Of a stretch of 64,000 nt of DNA, positions 44,347 through 52,895 are shown in pieces. Numbering within the stretch: position 1 is the stretch's first letter; each line of letters starts with the position of its first letter. This DNA is from JAEXOD01 sp964652025. GTDB lineage: Bacteria > Bacteroidota > Ignavibacteria > Ignavibacteriales > Melioribacteraceae. The translations under genes and the position numbers were made by a program. A model generated the notes under the pieces. The model did no database searches, was not told where the DNA came from, and was given only the letters and a program-made list of their open reading frames with translations. The stretch lies in contig CAZYZX010000010.1 of assembly GCA_964652025.1 (NCBI GenBank), positions 62,001 to 126,000 of the forward strand. The letters run 5' to 3'.

Positions 44347-45162
44347 ATGAAAAATATAGCTATAGAAACATTACTTGGTTTAATCTTAGGGTTTGGATTA
44401 TTCTTTTTTTCAATATATGCAAGTACAGATAATTTTTTAATGTTTTTTAATTTACCAAGCTTGCTAATGGTTGTTGGTGGAACTTTAGCAGCTACTATGA
44501 TATCTTTTAGAGGTAGGTATGTTATAGAAGCATTAAAAGAATTGCGAGGTATATTTACTCCACAAAATATTAATCCTACTACACTTTATAAAGAGGTAGA
44601 AAATATTATTAATATGGCAAGGGTTTTAAAGTCCAAAGGGATAATAGAACTTGAAATAACTTTACAAAAATCTAACATAGAGGACCCATTTGTAAAATAT
44701 GGTGGGGAATTATTAGTTACTGGTTATAAAGGAGATGAATTAAGAAAGATGCTTAATAATTTTGTGGAAACATCTTTTGAACGAAACATGGTATTATCTC
44801 ACATTTTACGTACTATGGCAAGTTTTGCCCCAAGTTTTGGGATGTTAGGAACTGTAATTGGATTAATTATTATGTTAGATAAAATGGGAAGTAATCCTTC
44901 TGAATTAGGCAAAGGACTTGCATTTGCATTAATTACTACATTATATGGCGTTATTTTGGCACAATTAATTTTACGCCCGGCAGCAGAAAAAGTAAAACAA
45001 AAACAAGAAATATTACGATTTAGAAACCTATTAATTACAGAAGGTTTTGTGCTTTTAGGCGAAAACCAAGATGCAATGTTAATTCAAGATATGTTAAATA
45101 GCTTTTTAGACCCCGATTATCATTTCTCTGTGATCAAAAAAGAAACCACTACAAGTGCTTAA
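44347..45162 (+). CDS. motA: Flagellar motor stator protein MotA
   Basis: A 271-residue inner-membrane protein of the MotA family. There are four membrane segments: two near the N-terminus (about 8-25 and 32-52, with FNLPSLLMVVGGTLAA) and two in the C-terminal half (about 155-178 with PSFGMLGTVIGLI, and 187-208 with ALITTLYGVILAQLI). The latter pair carries the conserved prolines and glycines of the proton or sodium path. The cytoplasmic loop has the charged residues expected to contact FliG. It is followed by motB after 12 bases. No other flagellar gene is in the window. Confidence 0.93.
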   Translation: MKNIAIETLLGLILGFGLFFFSIYASTDNFLMFFNLPSLLMVVGGTLAATMISFRGRYVIEALKELRGIFTPQNINPTTLYKEVENIINMARVLKSKGIIELEITLQKSNIEDPFVKYGGELLVTGYKGDELRKMLNNFVETSFERNMVLSHILRTMASFAPSFGMLGTVIGLIIMLDKMGSNPSELGKGLAFALITTLYGVILAQLILRPAAEKVKQKQEILRFRNLLITEGFVLLGENQDAMLIQDMLNSFLDPDYHFSVIKKETTTSA

Positions 45163-45174
45163 GTTGGCATAAAA

Positions 45175-45984
45175 ATGTTAAGTGCAAATATAAAAGATAA
45201 CGGAAATAGTACCGAAGACAAACTAACCAAAAAGCTTAAAGAAGAGCTTGCGAGGCGCAATATTTATGAAGAAAACAGCAAGCCAAACTATAAGCGTTGG
45301 TATAGTGATGATAGTACTTACAAAAGTAAGATTGAAAGAGGAATTGCCGATGCAGAAGATTGGCTTATTACTTATGCAGATGTTGTTACTTTAATGTTAA
45401 CGTTGTTTGTATTACTTTTTTCTTATTCTAAAGTAGACCAACAAAAATTTGAGCAATTAAAAAAATCTATTAATAAAGAATTATTAAAAAAAGATGAAGT
45501 AACCATTTTTGAAAAAGTAGAAAAAGATGTTAAAAATATTTTTCAAAATTCAGACATGGGGAATAAAGTTTTAATTTCCAAAGATCCGAAAGGATTAAGA
45601 ATTGAACTTAATAGCAGTGCTTTATACGATTTGGGAAGCGCAGATATTAAACCAGAAATAATCCCAGAGCTTAAAGAATTAGCCAAAACAATACATTCAT
45701 TACGTATTAATTTCCCAAATTATTTAGTGGAAGTAGAAGGGCATACGGATAACATACCTATTAATACAGTACAATATCCATCTAATTGGGAGCTATCTAC
45801 AAATAGAGCAACCAATATAGTTAAGTTTTTTATAAATGAGGGGATACCGGCAAATAAATTGCGTGCTGCGGGATATGCGGATAGCCGCCCAAAACTACCT
45901 AATGAAGATAGCAATGGAAATCCAATTCCTCAAAATCAAGCTGCTAATAGAAGAGTTGTTGTTTTTATTCAACGAGACGGTTAA
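45175..45984 (+). CDS. motB: Flagellar motor stator protein MotB
   Basis: A 269-residue protein. After a cytoplasmic head of about 60 residues, a single membrane helix starts WLITYADVVTLMLTLFVLLF; its Asp (YADVV) is the ion-carrying residue. The C-terminal part is an OmpA-like peptidoglycan-binding domain (VEVEGHTDNIPIN, LSTNRATNIVKFF, AANRRVVVFI). The N-terminal tail is longer than usual for MotB. The 3' end overlaps the convergent nat gene by 4 bases. Confidence 0.93.
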   Translation: MLSANIKDNGNSTEDKLTKKLKEELARRNIYEENSKPNYKRWYSDDSTYKSKIERGIADAEDWLITYADVVTLMLTLFVLLFSYSKVDQQKFEQLKKSINKELLKKDEVTIFEKVEKDVKNIFQNSDMGNKVLISKDPKGLRIELNSSALYDLGSADIKPEIIPELKELAKTIHSLRINFPNYLVEVEGHTDNIPINTVQYPSNWELSTNRATNIVKFFINEGIPANKLRAAGYADSRPKLPNEDSNGNPIPQNQAANRRVVVFIQRDG

Positions 45985-46751
45985 TTGTTTTTATTTTTAA
46001 TCTCGTTAAAATCTAATCCGAAGTGAATTTTTAATTTTTGGTTAAAATCACTAAAATCTGCTATTATCTGTTTTTCTTTAATCCTATTAAATGTAATTGT
46101 TAAATTATCGTCTGTTAAAGTTATTCTGCCAAAAATAGTTGCAATTGTGCACAGCTTTTTTTGTGTAAATATTGTTTTTGGCGAGGTTTGATGGTATAAA
46201 CTCATTTCCTTAAAATCTTCTATTACCCTTGGTATTAATGTAAATTTATATTGTGTTACCCAATTATTTTCATCAAATCGTTGTAAATAATATTCATCTT
46301 TTATTTGAAGAATGCGATATTTGCCACTAATATCTTTTACTTGCCCATTAGGAATTGGAATTGGAACGCGAAATGAATCCCCAAATCCTACATCTGTTAA
46401 AAAAGTTTGTCCTAAGTTTACAGTTAGTGCAAGGTGGTCAAACTCTGGTGCAAATTCTGCTTTATCAGTATGGTAAAATCGGCAAGATATTAAATTAACA
46501 TTAAAGCCTAATTCCTTAAGTAAATTATAATAAAGGTAATTTAATTCGTAGCAAAATCCACCTCGCTTGTTTATTATTATTTTATTAAACAAGTACTCTC
46601 TTTCTAAAACAATTGGAATGCTTGCTTGAATATCTAAGTTTTCAAAAGGAATTTTTAACATATGCTGCATTTGCAATTTTGCAAGATACGCATAAGTTAA
46701 TTCTTTTTGTGGCTCAACTTCTAATAAATCTAAGTATCGTTCTATATCCAT
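45981..46751 (-). CDS. Arylamine N-acetyltransferase
   Basis: A 256-residue cytoplasmic enzyme that transfers acetyl from acetyl-CoA to arylamines or related amines. The Cys-His-Asp triad is complete: Cys67 in RGGFCYELN, His106 in FDHLALTV and Asp120 in LTDVGFGDSF. The family N-terminal strand IPFENLDI is also seen. Length is slightly shorter than the usual 270-280. It is monocistronic, convergent with motB, and its start codon touches a 22-bp perfect palindrome that may be an operator. Confidence 0.93.
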   Translation of the reverse strand: MDIERYLDLLEVEPQKELTYAYLAKLQMQHMLKIPFENLDIQASIPIVLEREYLFNKIIINKRGGFCYELNYLYYNLLKELGFNVNLISCRFYHTDKAEFAPEFDHLALTVNLGQTFLTDVGFGDSFRVPIPIPNGQVKDISGKYRILQIKDEYYLQRFDENNWVTQYKFTLIPRVIEDFKEMSLYHQTSPKTIFTQKKLCTIATIFGRITLTDDNLTITFNRIKEKQIIADFSDFNQKLKIHFGLDFNEIKNKNN

Positions 46752-46780
46752 AAATTTATTTAAATAAATTTACAAATATA
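46751..46780 (-). promoter_or_regulatory. Putative nat promoter box with a 22-bp perfect palindrome
   Basis: On the minus strand TATATTTG (46780-46773) matches the -7 element TAnnTTTG. Directly downstream, 46751-46772 is a perfect palindrome made only of A and T (half-site TAAATTTATTT), covering the predicted start site through the first base of the ATG. A repressor site is possible; pure AT content makes chance more likely than for a mixed sequence. No -33 box was seen. Confidence 0.3.
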
Positions 46781-46850
46781 TATTATTTTTTCCTTTACTT
46801 TTAAATAAAAAATGATGATTATTATAAGCATAAGATAAAACAGGTGTACA

Positions 46851-47894
46851 ATGTTAAAAGGATTAGGATATTTTTGTTTGATTAATTTGGTTTTATTTTT
46901 TAGTGGATGTAATAATTATATTTTAGAAACTGTATATCCTACATTAAACGATGGTAAGTATGATAGTGAATTTCCATATAAAAATTGTTCGGAACAATTA
47001 GAAAGTATTGGTCTATCTGTAAAATTAGTAAATGTTATTGCATATTATAGGAACTATGTTGTATATGATAAGTATCAGTTAACTAAGAAAGAGATAAACA
47101 AGAATAATTTTGAAGAGGTAACGTATAAACAAGGGTTATACCATCGCACAGCAAGTGGAACTGCTACAATAATTTATGCTACAAATGGTAATGTAGCGCT
47201 TTTAACATGTGCTCACATTGTAAATTTTCCAGACACAGTTTATACCTATAAAATTAATGAAAAGGGGAATGTTACAAATATTGTAGAAACTATTTCTATA
47301 AAAACAAAGCAAACTAATTATATTAACGATTTTCCAGAGGGGGGCGATGTTGATATTATTTTAGTTGATGAAATAAACGACCTTGCAATAATTGGGAAAA
47401 GATTTGTGGATTATAGGTTAAATCAATTTACTGTTTTTAATTACCCATTAGGCAATGCAAAAGAATTAGAATGGGGTTCGTTTGTTTATGCAATGGGTTA
47501 TCCTATGAATTACAAAATGATTACAAAGGGAATAGTATCTAGCCCAAACAGAGATGAAAGTGGCTCGTTTTTAATTGATGCTGTTTTTAATAGGGGTTTT
47601 AGTGGTGGAATTGTGTTAGCAGTAAGAGATGGTGTTCCAAATTTTGAATTTGTTGGGCTTGTTCGCTCTGTTCCGGCTGAGTATGAATATGTTCTAAAGC
47701 CAGAAGTGTTAGATGATGGTTACGAGTTTAATCCTTTAATTCCTTATAAGGGAAATATTATGGTAGAGCAAAAGGTAAATATTAAATACGGGGTAACAAG
47801 GGTAATACCAATAGAAACTATTAGAAATTTTATAAATAAAAATGCAGATAAGTTGTTAAAATATGGATATATTTTTGATAATTTTAAAAATTAA
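46851..47894 (+). CDS. Trypsin-like serine protease lipoprotein
   Basis: A 347-residue protein. The lipobox LFFSGC gives a lipoprotein with Cys20. The trypsin-like fold has a complete triad: His122 in LLTCAHIV, Asp177 in INDLAIIGK and Ser251 in NRGFSGGIV. There is no PDZ domain, so it is not a standard DegP. An extra segment before the His domain (about 40-100) is not recognised. It lies in the periplasm or outer membrane. Next come a 62-residue protein and another lipoprotein, probably the same operon. The substrate is unknown. Confidence 0.85.
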   Translation: MLKGLGYFCLINLVLFFSGCNNYILETVYPTLNDGKYDSEFPYKNCSEQLESIGLSVKLVNVIAYYRNYVVYDKYQLTKKEINKNNFEEVTYKQGLYHRTASGTATIIYATNGNVALLTCAHIVNFPDTVYTYKINEKGNVTNIVETISIKTKQTNYINDFPEGGDVDIILVDEINDLAIIGKRFVDYRLNQFTVFNYPLGNAKELEWGSFVYAMGYPMNYKMITKGIVSSPNRDESGSFLIDAVFNRGFSGGIVLAVRDGVPNFEFVGLVRSVPAEYEYVLKPEVLDDGYEFNPLIPYKGNIMVEQKVNIKYGVTRVIPIETIRNFINKNADKLLKYGYIFDNFKN

Positions 47895-47933
47895 TATTAA
47901 ATTAAGTATTACTAACAAAAATATAGGTTAAAA

Positions 47934-48122
47934 ATGTCTGAAGAAAAATTACCAGCAGAAATTGGTGAGTACAAAGGAAGCCCTGTTATTACAATTTTTA
48001 CAGAAGGAAATCCACCTTACAATAAGTTTACATTTGGTGTTGCTAAAGCAAAAGCTATTTTTAATTATTTGGATGAAATTAAAGATTTTATTAAAAAACA
48101 CGAAAGCAAAGAGAAAAAATGA
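47934..48122 (+). CDS. Small hypothetical protein
   Basis: A 62-residue, strongly charged protein without signal peptide or membrane segment. It reads as a short beta-rich part (VITIFTEG, FTFGVAKAKAIFNYL) followed by a basic helix. I do not recognise it. Its stop overlaps the start of the next gene by 4 bases (ATGA), which supports that it is translated. Confidence 0.55.
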   Translation: MSEEKLPAEIGEYKGSPVITIFTEGNPPYNKFTFGVAKAKAIFNYLDEIKDFIKKHESKEKK

Positions 48123-48901
48123 AAAAATTATTAAGCACAGTTTTACTAATTGGCTTAATTTTTATAATTGGATGCGAACATGAAAGCAATCCAAATTTAA
48201 GTAGTTCAAAATATCTTAATAAAAAGATAGAGAATGTTAATTACGGAAGTATACCAGATAGTATAAAAAATTTGTATGATTATTATTCTGGTATACTTGC
48301 TGTAAGAGAGATGGCGCTTGACCCCAAATTATATGAATCATCTATTGAAATTCCTACTGAGCTTAAAAACCTGTTTTTTAATGCTTTATGCCAAGTATAT
48401 AACGCAACAAACATACCAGCAAGGAATTTAGTGATTAATGTGTATAAAATTGGAGTATATCCGCATCCATCTATAAAAGATTTTTATATTGAAGTAGATA
48501 CAAATGAGACTTGGGTTAAAAATATTATTATTAATAGGGTACAAAGTGATAACCCAAATTTTGATACTTTAATTAATCAATATTCTTTAAATTTTGTAAG
48601 ATATTATAATTTTTCTGGATTTCAGGGTATTTTATTTACTTCTTCACGTCAGTTAAATCTTCATCCATTACTTAATATGCTAAAAAGTATAAAAGGGGTA
48701 AAAAGTGCCTTTGCAGATGGTGTTTTGGGTGACGGGAGCAATATAACAGCAGAAATTTTTTCTGATTTTGTGCAATTAATTTATTCTTATGGATACGGAG
48801 ATTGCCCTAGCGGTTGTATTTATAGGCACTATTGGAAATTTAGAATTTATTATGATGGTGTAACAGAATTTGTTAACGAGTGGGGAGACCCTATTAACTA
48901 A
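48119..48901 (+). CDS. Hypothetical lipoprotein
   Basis: A 260-residue protein with a lipobox IIGC (Cys19) after a hydrophobic signal. The rest is not recognised. A cysteine pair in GDCPSGCIYRHYW near the C-terminus (about 233-245) may form a disulfide or metal site. It is coupled to the small gene upstream and to the protease lipoprotein before that, so a shared periplasmic role is likely, possibly as substrate or regulator of the protease; this is inference only. Confidence 0.6.
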   Translation: MKKLLSTVLLIGLIFIIGCEHESNPNLSSSKYLNKKIENVNYGSIPDSIKNLYDYYSGILAVREMALDPKLYESSIEIPTELKNLFFNALCQVYNATNIPARNLVINVYKIGVYPHPSIKDFYIEVDTNETWVKNIIINRVQSDNPNFDTLINQYSLNFVRYYNFSGFQGILFTSSRQLNLHPLLNMLKSIKGVKSAFADGVLGDGSNITAEIFSDFVQLIYSYGYGDCPSGCIYRHYWKFRIYYDGVTEFVNEWGDPIN

Positions 48902-49007
48902 TTATATTTAGTTTACCTTAATTAAAATAATTATAGAAAATTTAGGTTAAAATCCCAAAATTTTTGGTTAAGTTATTATTTTTTAATTATATTAATTAAT
49001 TTTTAAT

Positions 49008-49037
49008 TTTGAATTTAATTTTATTATATTATTTTTG
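49008..49037 (+). promoter_or_regulatory. Bacteroidota-type promoter for the TPR histidine kinase
   Basis: TTTG at 49008-49011, an 18-base spacer, and TATTTTTG at 49030-49037 match the -33/-7 pattern, 28 bases before the ATG at 49065. It lies in a 163-base gap without other genes. Confidence 0.5.
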
Positions 49038-49064
49038 CTAAAAATAAATGTAATGTAATACTAA

Positions 49065-51014
49065 ATGTTAATTAAAAAAGTCATAATATTTTTTCTTTTT
49101 ATACCTGTTATTTTCTGCTTTGCAATGTCAGAAGATTCTGTTTTAACAGAACTTAAAGGTAAATCTGAAGCAGATAAGGTGGAAATGCTATCTAAATTAT
49201 GTTGGGAAAATAGAAATGTTAAACCACGCTTAGCCTTAAACTATGGTAATATTGCATTACACAAAATAGAAAAATACGAGTTAAATATTTCAAAATCTAG
49301 ATTATACAATTATATTGGTGTTGTTTATAGCCATTTAGGAATATTAGACTCTGCATATCATTTTTATCAACAAGCACTTTTTGAAGCCACCAAGTTTAAA
49401 GATACTTTACAACTTGCATATTCAATTAATAATTTAGGTGATTACTATTTACAGTCATCGTTGTATTCCTTAGCATTAGAAAAATTCTTTAAATCAAATT
49501 CCCTATTTAAGCAACTTAATGATAAAACAGGATTAGCATATAGTTATAATGATATTGGACAGGTATATTTTTATCAAAAAGATTTTGATAAAGCACTTGA
49601 GAATTACGAAAAATCTTTAAAAATACGAAAAGAGCTTAATGATTATAGAGGGATTAGCAAATCACTAACCGGTATAGCTGCCGTTTTAGAGGAGCAAAAA
49701 AATTATACAAAAGCGTTGCAAACTTACGAAGAAAGTGAAAAATACGCGCGAATATCTAAATATTATAAGGGCATAGTATATTCATATTTAGGATACTCTA
49801 AAATTTATTACTTTACTAATCAATACGATAAAGCTCTTAAATATAATCAATTGGCTTTAGAATTATCTATTAATATAGATTTAAAGCCGCAAATTTTAGC
49901 ATGTTATATAGATAAAGCAAAAATACTTATTAAAACTGGGCAAATTGATGCAGCTAAAGAATATTTAACAAAATCTAATAAAGAAGCTGCGAGTAGTGGA
50001 ATGATAAATTTACTAGCAGATAGCTATAAACTGCTAAAAGAAATTGCGGTAAAAGAAGGGAATTATAAATTAGCTTTAGAGTATCAGGATGAATATTCTG
50101 CTTTGGAAGATAGTATTTTTAGCAAAAGTAGTGCAAATAAAATTGCAGACTTGCAATCTGCATATTTAGTTCAATTAAAGGAATCTGAAAACAATTTATT
50201 AAAGAAGGAAATTGAAGCGGAAAAAGTTAAAACAAGGTACTTAGGAATAATAGGTATACTTGTTGTGTTATTGCTATCATTGGGTATATCACGTTACAGA
50301 TTATTAAAAAGATTGAATGATAAACTTAAAGCTGAAGTTGAGTCTAAAAATAAATTATTTAGTATTATAGCGCATGATTTAAATAATCCTGTAGGAGCAA
50401 TTACTTCGGCAGCTGCGTTTTTAAGTACAGATTATAATGAAATAGAAGAAGCTGATAAAAAAGAGCTTGTAGATAGCATCGCAGATGCATCTAAAAACAT
50501 ACAGCTTATGATTAGTAATTTGCTTAATTGGGCAAGGCAGCAGCAAGAAGGAATAAAAATAAATAAAAAGTTGCTTAATATTAAAGAACTTTTAGAAAAC
50601 CTTGCGGATAGTTATAAGTTTTTAGCTAAAAAGAAAAGTATAGAAATAGTTGTGGATGCAAATGATGATATTAATGCATTTGGTGATAAATTTGTTATAG
50701 AAACTATTTTAGGTAATTTAATTACAAATTCTGTAAAGTTTAGTAATAAAAACTCGCAAATTATTTTATCTGCAAATGTTAATAAAAACAACAAAGTTAT
50801 ATTAGAAGTGAAAGATTTTGGGACAGGTATTTCTAAGGATGTAATAGAACTTATTGTTAATAAAAATAAACCTATTACAACATTAGGAACAGATAAAGAG
50901 AAAGGTGTTGGGTTAGGTATGCAGATAGTAAAAGAGTTGGTATCTTTACATGATAGCAAGTTAAAAATTGAAAGTGAAGTTAATAGTGGCACTAAATTTA
51001 TAATTGAAATTTAG
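49065..51014 (+). CDS. TPR-containing membrane histidine kinase
   Basis: A 649-residue sensor kinase. A signal sequence (about 1-21) exports a periplasmic domain of tandem tetratricopeptide repeats (about 50-360; for example AYSYNDIGQVYFYQKDFDKA). A coiled segment and one membrane helix follow (about 392-410, GIIGILVVLLLSLGIS). The H-box FSIIAHDLNNPVGAI has His437. The ATPase domain contains LITNSVKFSN, DFGTGIS and GVGLGMQIVKE. This TPR-kinase architecture is common in Bacteroidota. No response regulator is adjacent. Confidence 0.93.
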   Translation: MLIKKVIIFFLFIPVIFCFAMSEDSVLTELKGKSEADKVEMLSKLCWENRNVKPRLALNYGNIALHKIEKYELNISKSRLYNYIGVVYSHLGILDSAYHFYQQALFEATKFKDTLQLAYSINNLGDYYLQSSLYSLALEKFFKSNSLFKQLNDKTGLAYSYNDIGQVYFYQKDFDKALENYEKSLKIRKELNDYRGISKSLTGIAAVLEEQKNYTKALQTYEESEKYARISKYYKGIVYSYLGYSKIYYFTNQYDKALKYNQLALELSINIDLKPQILACYIDKAKILIKTGQIDAAKEYLTKSNKEAASSGMINLLADSYKLLKEIAVKEGNYKLALEYQDEYSALEDSIFSKSSANKIADLQSAYLVQLKESENNLLKKEIEAEKVKTRYLGIIGILVVLLLSLGISRYRLLKRLNDKLKAEVESKNKLFSIIAHDLNNPVGAITSAAAFLSTDYNEIEEADKKELVDSIADASKNIQLMISNLLNWARQQQEGIKINKKLLNIKELLENLADSYKFLAKKKSIEIVVDANDDINAFGDKFVIETILGNLITNSVKFSNKNSQIILSANVNKNNKVILEVKDFGTGISKDVIELIVNKNKPITTLGTDKEKGVGLGMQIVKELVSLHDSKLKIESEVNSGTKFIIEI

Positions 51015-51024
51015 CGCCATATTT

Positions 51025-52842
51025 TTATTTCTTCAATTCTATTATTAAAACACCATTTGGGGGAACGGTTAAATCCATTAAGTTTTCTATATTTTTATCA
51101 TTAATTACATCGTAACCGCGTGAGTAATTTTTTAGCATTTCATAGTGTCTTTCGTAATCAATTTTAGTATCAGTTTTGCCATTATTTAATGCTACCATAA
51201 CGCAATTATTATCATCGTATCTAAAGTAAACATAAGTATCGTTATAGGGTATAAAGTGCAATGTTTTACCATGTCTTAAAACGGGGGTGTTGTTTCTATA
51301 ATGTAAAAGTTTAGTTAAAAAATCATAAGCTTGGTTTTGTAATTCTGTTCGTCCTTCTTTAGTAAAAGCATTAATTGTATCCTCTTCCCAGCCACCGGGG
51401 TAATCTGCGCGCAATACTTCGTGGTGTTCGCCAGTCATTAATATTTCTGTTCCATAGTAAATTTGGGGGATGCCGCGCATAGTAAGTAAGCAAGATATTA
51501 CTTGTTTATATTTATTAAGGTCCTCTTTGCAAAATGTGAAAATACGAGTAACATCGTGGTTATCTGCAAAAATCATATTTGTGTTGGGGTCATCGTATAA
51601 ATAATCTCTGGAAACGGTTTTATAAAGTTCATAAATACCTTTATAACCAGAAAAAACATTGTTTAAAGTAGATTGAATGGGAAAATCTGTTATATATTCA
51701 AGTTCAGAATTGAACCCATCTCGGTTATGATTTCCTTTTTTCCAATAAGCTATAATTTCGGGCTCATTCATCCAAACTTCTCCAACAATAAATAGGTCTG
51801 GATATTCTTTTTTAATAATCTTAAGCCAATCGTTCATAAAATCTTTATAGTTATATTGGTAAGTATCCATTCTAATGCCATCTATTCCTGCGTATTCAGT
51901 CCACCACAATGTAGTTTGAATTAAATACTTTGCTACAAGTGGGTTTTCTTGATTTAAATCGGGCATCCATTTATCAAACCAACCTTTGTTCATTCTGTCT
52001 CTATCGTAATTGGATGCGTGTATATCTGGTATTACATTTCCATTAAAATTGCTATAAGTAAATTCTTTCCAAGTGTGTATCCAATCTTTAGCGGGCAAAT
52101 CTTTAGTCCAAAAGTGACCATCACCAAATTGATTAAAAACCATATCTTTAATTACAGCAATGTTACGTGCATGGCTTTCTTTAACTAAATTTAAATACTC
52201 GTCATTAGTGCCAAATCGTCTATCTATATTATAAAAATCTGTTATAGAATAACCATGATATGAATAAATGGGCATATTGCTTTGTAACATAGGCATAGAC
52301 CAAATGGCAGAAAAGCCCATATTTTTAATATAATCTAATTTGCTAATTATTCCATTAATATCCCCACCATGTCTAAAACGAATATCACTTCTATCAGCTT
52401 TTTGGTGATATCCTTTAACGCTATCGTTGCTTTTATCTCCATTAACAAACCTATCTGGAGTAATTAAATAAATAACCCTATCGCTATTTATAGCAAGTCG
52501 TTTATAATTTTTGTTTTTAGCACGTAGCTCGTAATTAAATTTAAATTTCTTTTTGCCATTTTTAAAGTTAAATAGTAATAACCCTGGCTTAGCATTATTA
52601 TTAATATTTAGGTTAATAAAAATATAGTTTTTATTATCAGTAGTATCTATGCTTGTTATTGTAACACCTTCGTAATTATCTAAAGTTACAGTATAGTTCG
52701 CAATCTCTTTACCGTGTAACATTAGTTGCAAATCTTGGTATTCCATCTCTGTAAACCAAAAAGGTGGTTCTATATTAGTAATAATATTTTGTGAAAAAAT
52801 GGTGGAAAAAGATATAAAAATAAATAGAAATAGTTTTTTCAT
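51025..52842 (-). CDS. Alpha-amylase family (GH13) enzyme, neopullulanase/cyclomaltodextrinase type
   Basis: A 605-residue secreted enzyme acting on alpha-glucans. A signal peptide (residues 1-17, ending IFSQ) is followed by an N-terminal beta-sandwich domain (about 20-110) as in cyclomaltodextrinases and SusA. The (beta/alpha)8 barrel carries DGIRMDTYQ (nucleophile Asp), IVGEVWMNEP (acid/base Glu) and FADNHDVTR (third Asp). The C-terminal domain ends GVLIIELKK. ATG 52842 was chosen because GGAAAG precedes it at suitable distance. It is probably periplasmic. It converges with the TPR kinase with only 10 bases between. Confidence 0.92.
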   Translation of the reverse strand: MKKLFLFIFISFSTIFSQNIITNIEPPFWFTEMEYQDLQLMLHGKEIANYTVTLDNYEGVTITSIDTTDNKNYIFINLNINNNAKPGLLLFNFKNGKKKFKFNYELRAKNKNYKRLAINSDRVIYLITPDRFVNGDKSNDSVKGYHQKADRSDIRFRHGGDINGIISKLDYIKNMGFSAIWSMPMLQSNMPIYSYHGYSITDFYNIDRRFGTNDEYLNLVKESHARNIAVIKDMVFNQFGDGHFWTKDLPAKDWIHTWKEFTYSNFNGNVIPDIHASNYDRDRMNKGWFDKWMPDLNQENPLVAKYLIQTTLWWTEYAGIDGIRMDTYQYNYKDFMNDWLKIIKKEYPDLFIVGEVWMNEPEIIAYWKKGNHNRDGFNSELEYITDFPIQSTLNNVFSGYKGIYELYKTVSRDYLYDDPNTNMIFADNHDVTRIFTFCKEDLNKYKQVISCLLTMRGIPQIYYGTEILMTGEHHEVLRADYPGGWEEDTINAFTKEGRTELQNQAYDFLTKLLHYRNNTPVLRHGKTLHFIPYNDTYVYFRYDDNNCVMVALNNGKTDTKIDYERHYEMLKNYSRGYDVINDKNIENLMDLTVPPNGVLIIELKK

Positions 52843-52895
52843 TGTGCTTTCCAAAAAAATATAAATATTAAGGTGTTTTAATATTAGTTATAAAA

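Noticed and set aside
48902..49007. Search for a tRNA or small RNA in the gap after the lipoprotein gene
   Set aside because: The gap is low-complexity AT sequence with no cloverleaf or stable hairpin by eye.
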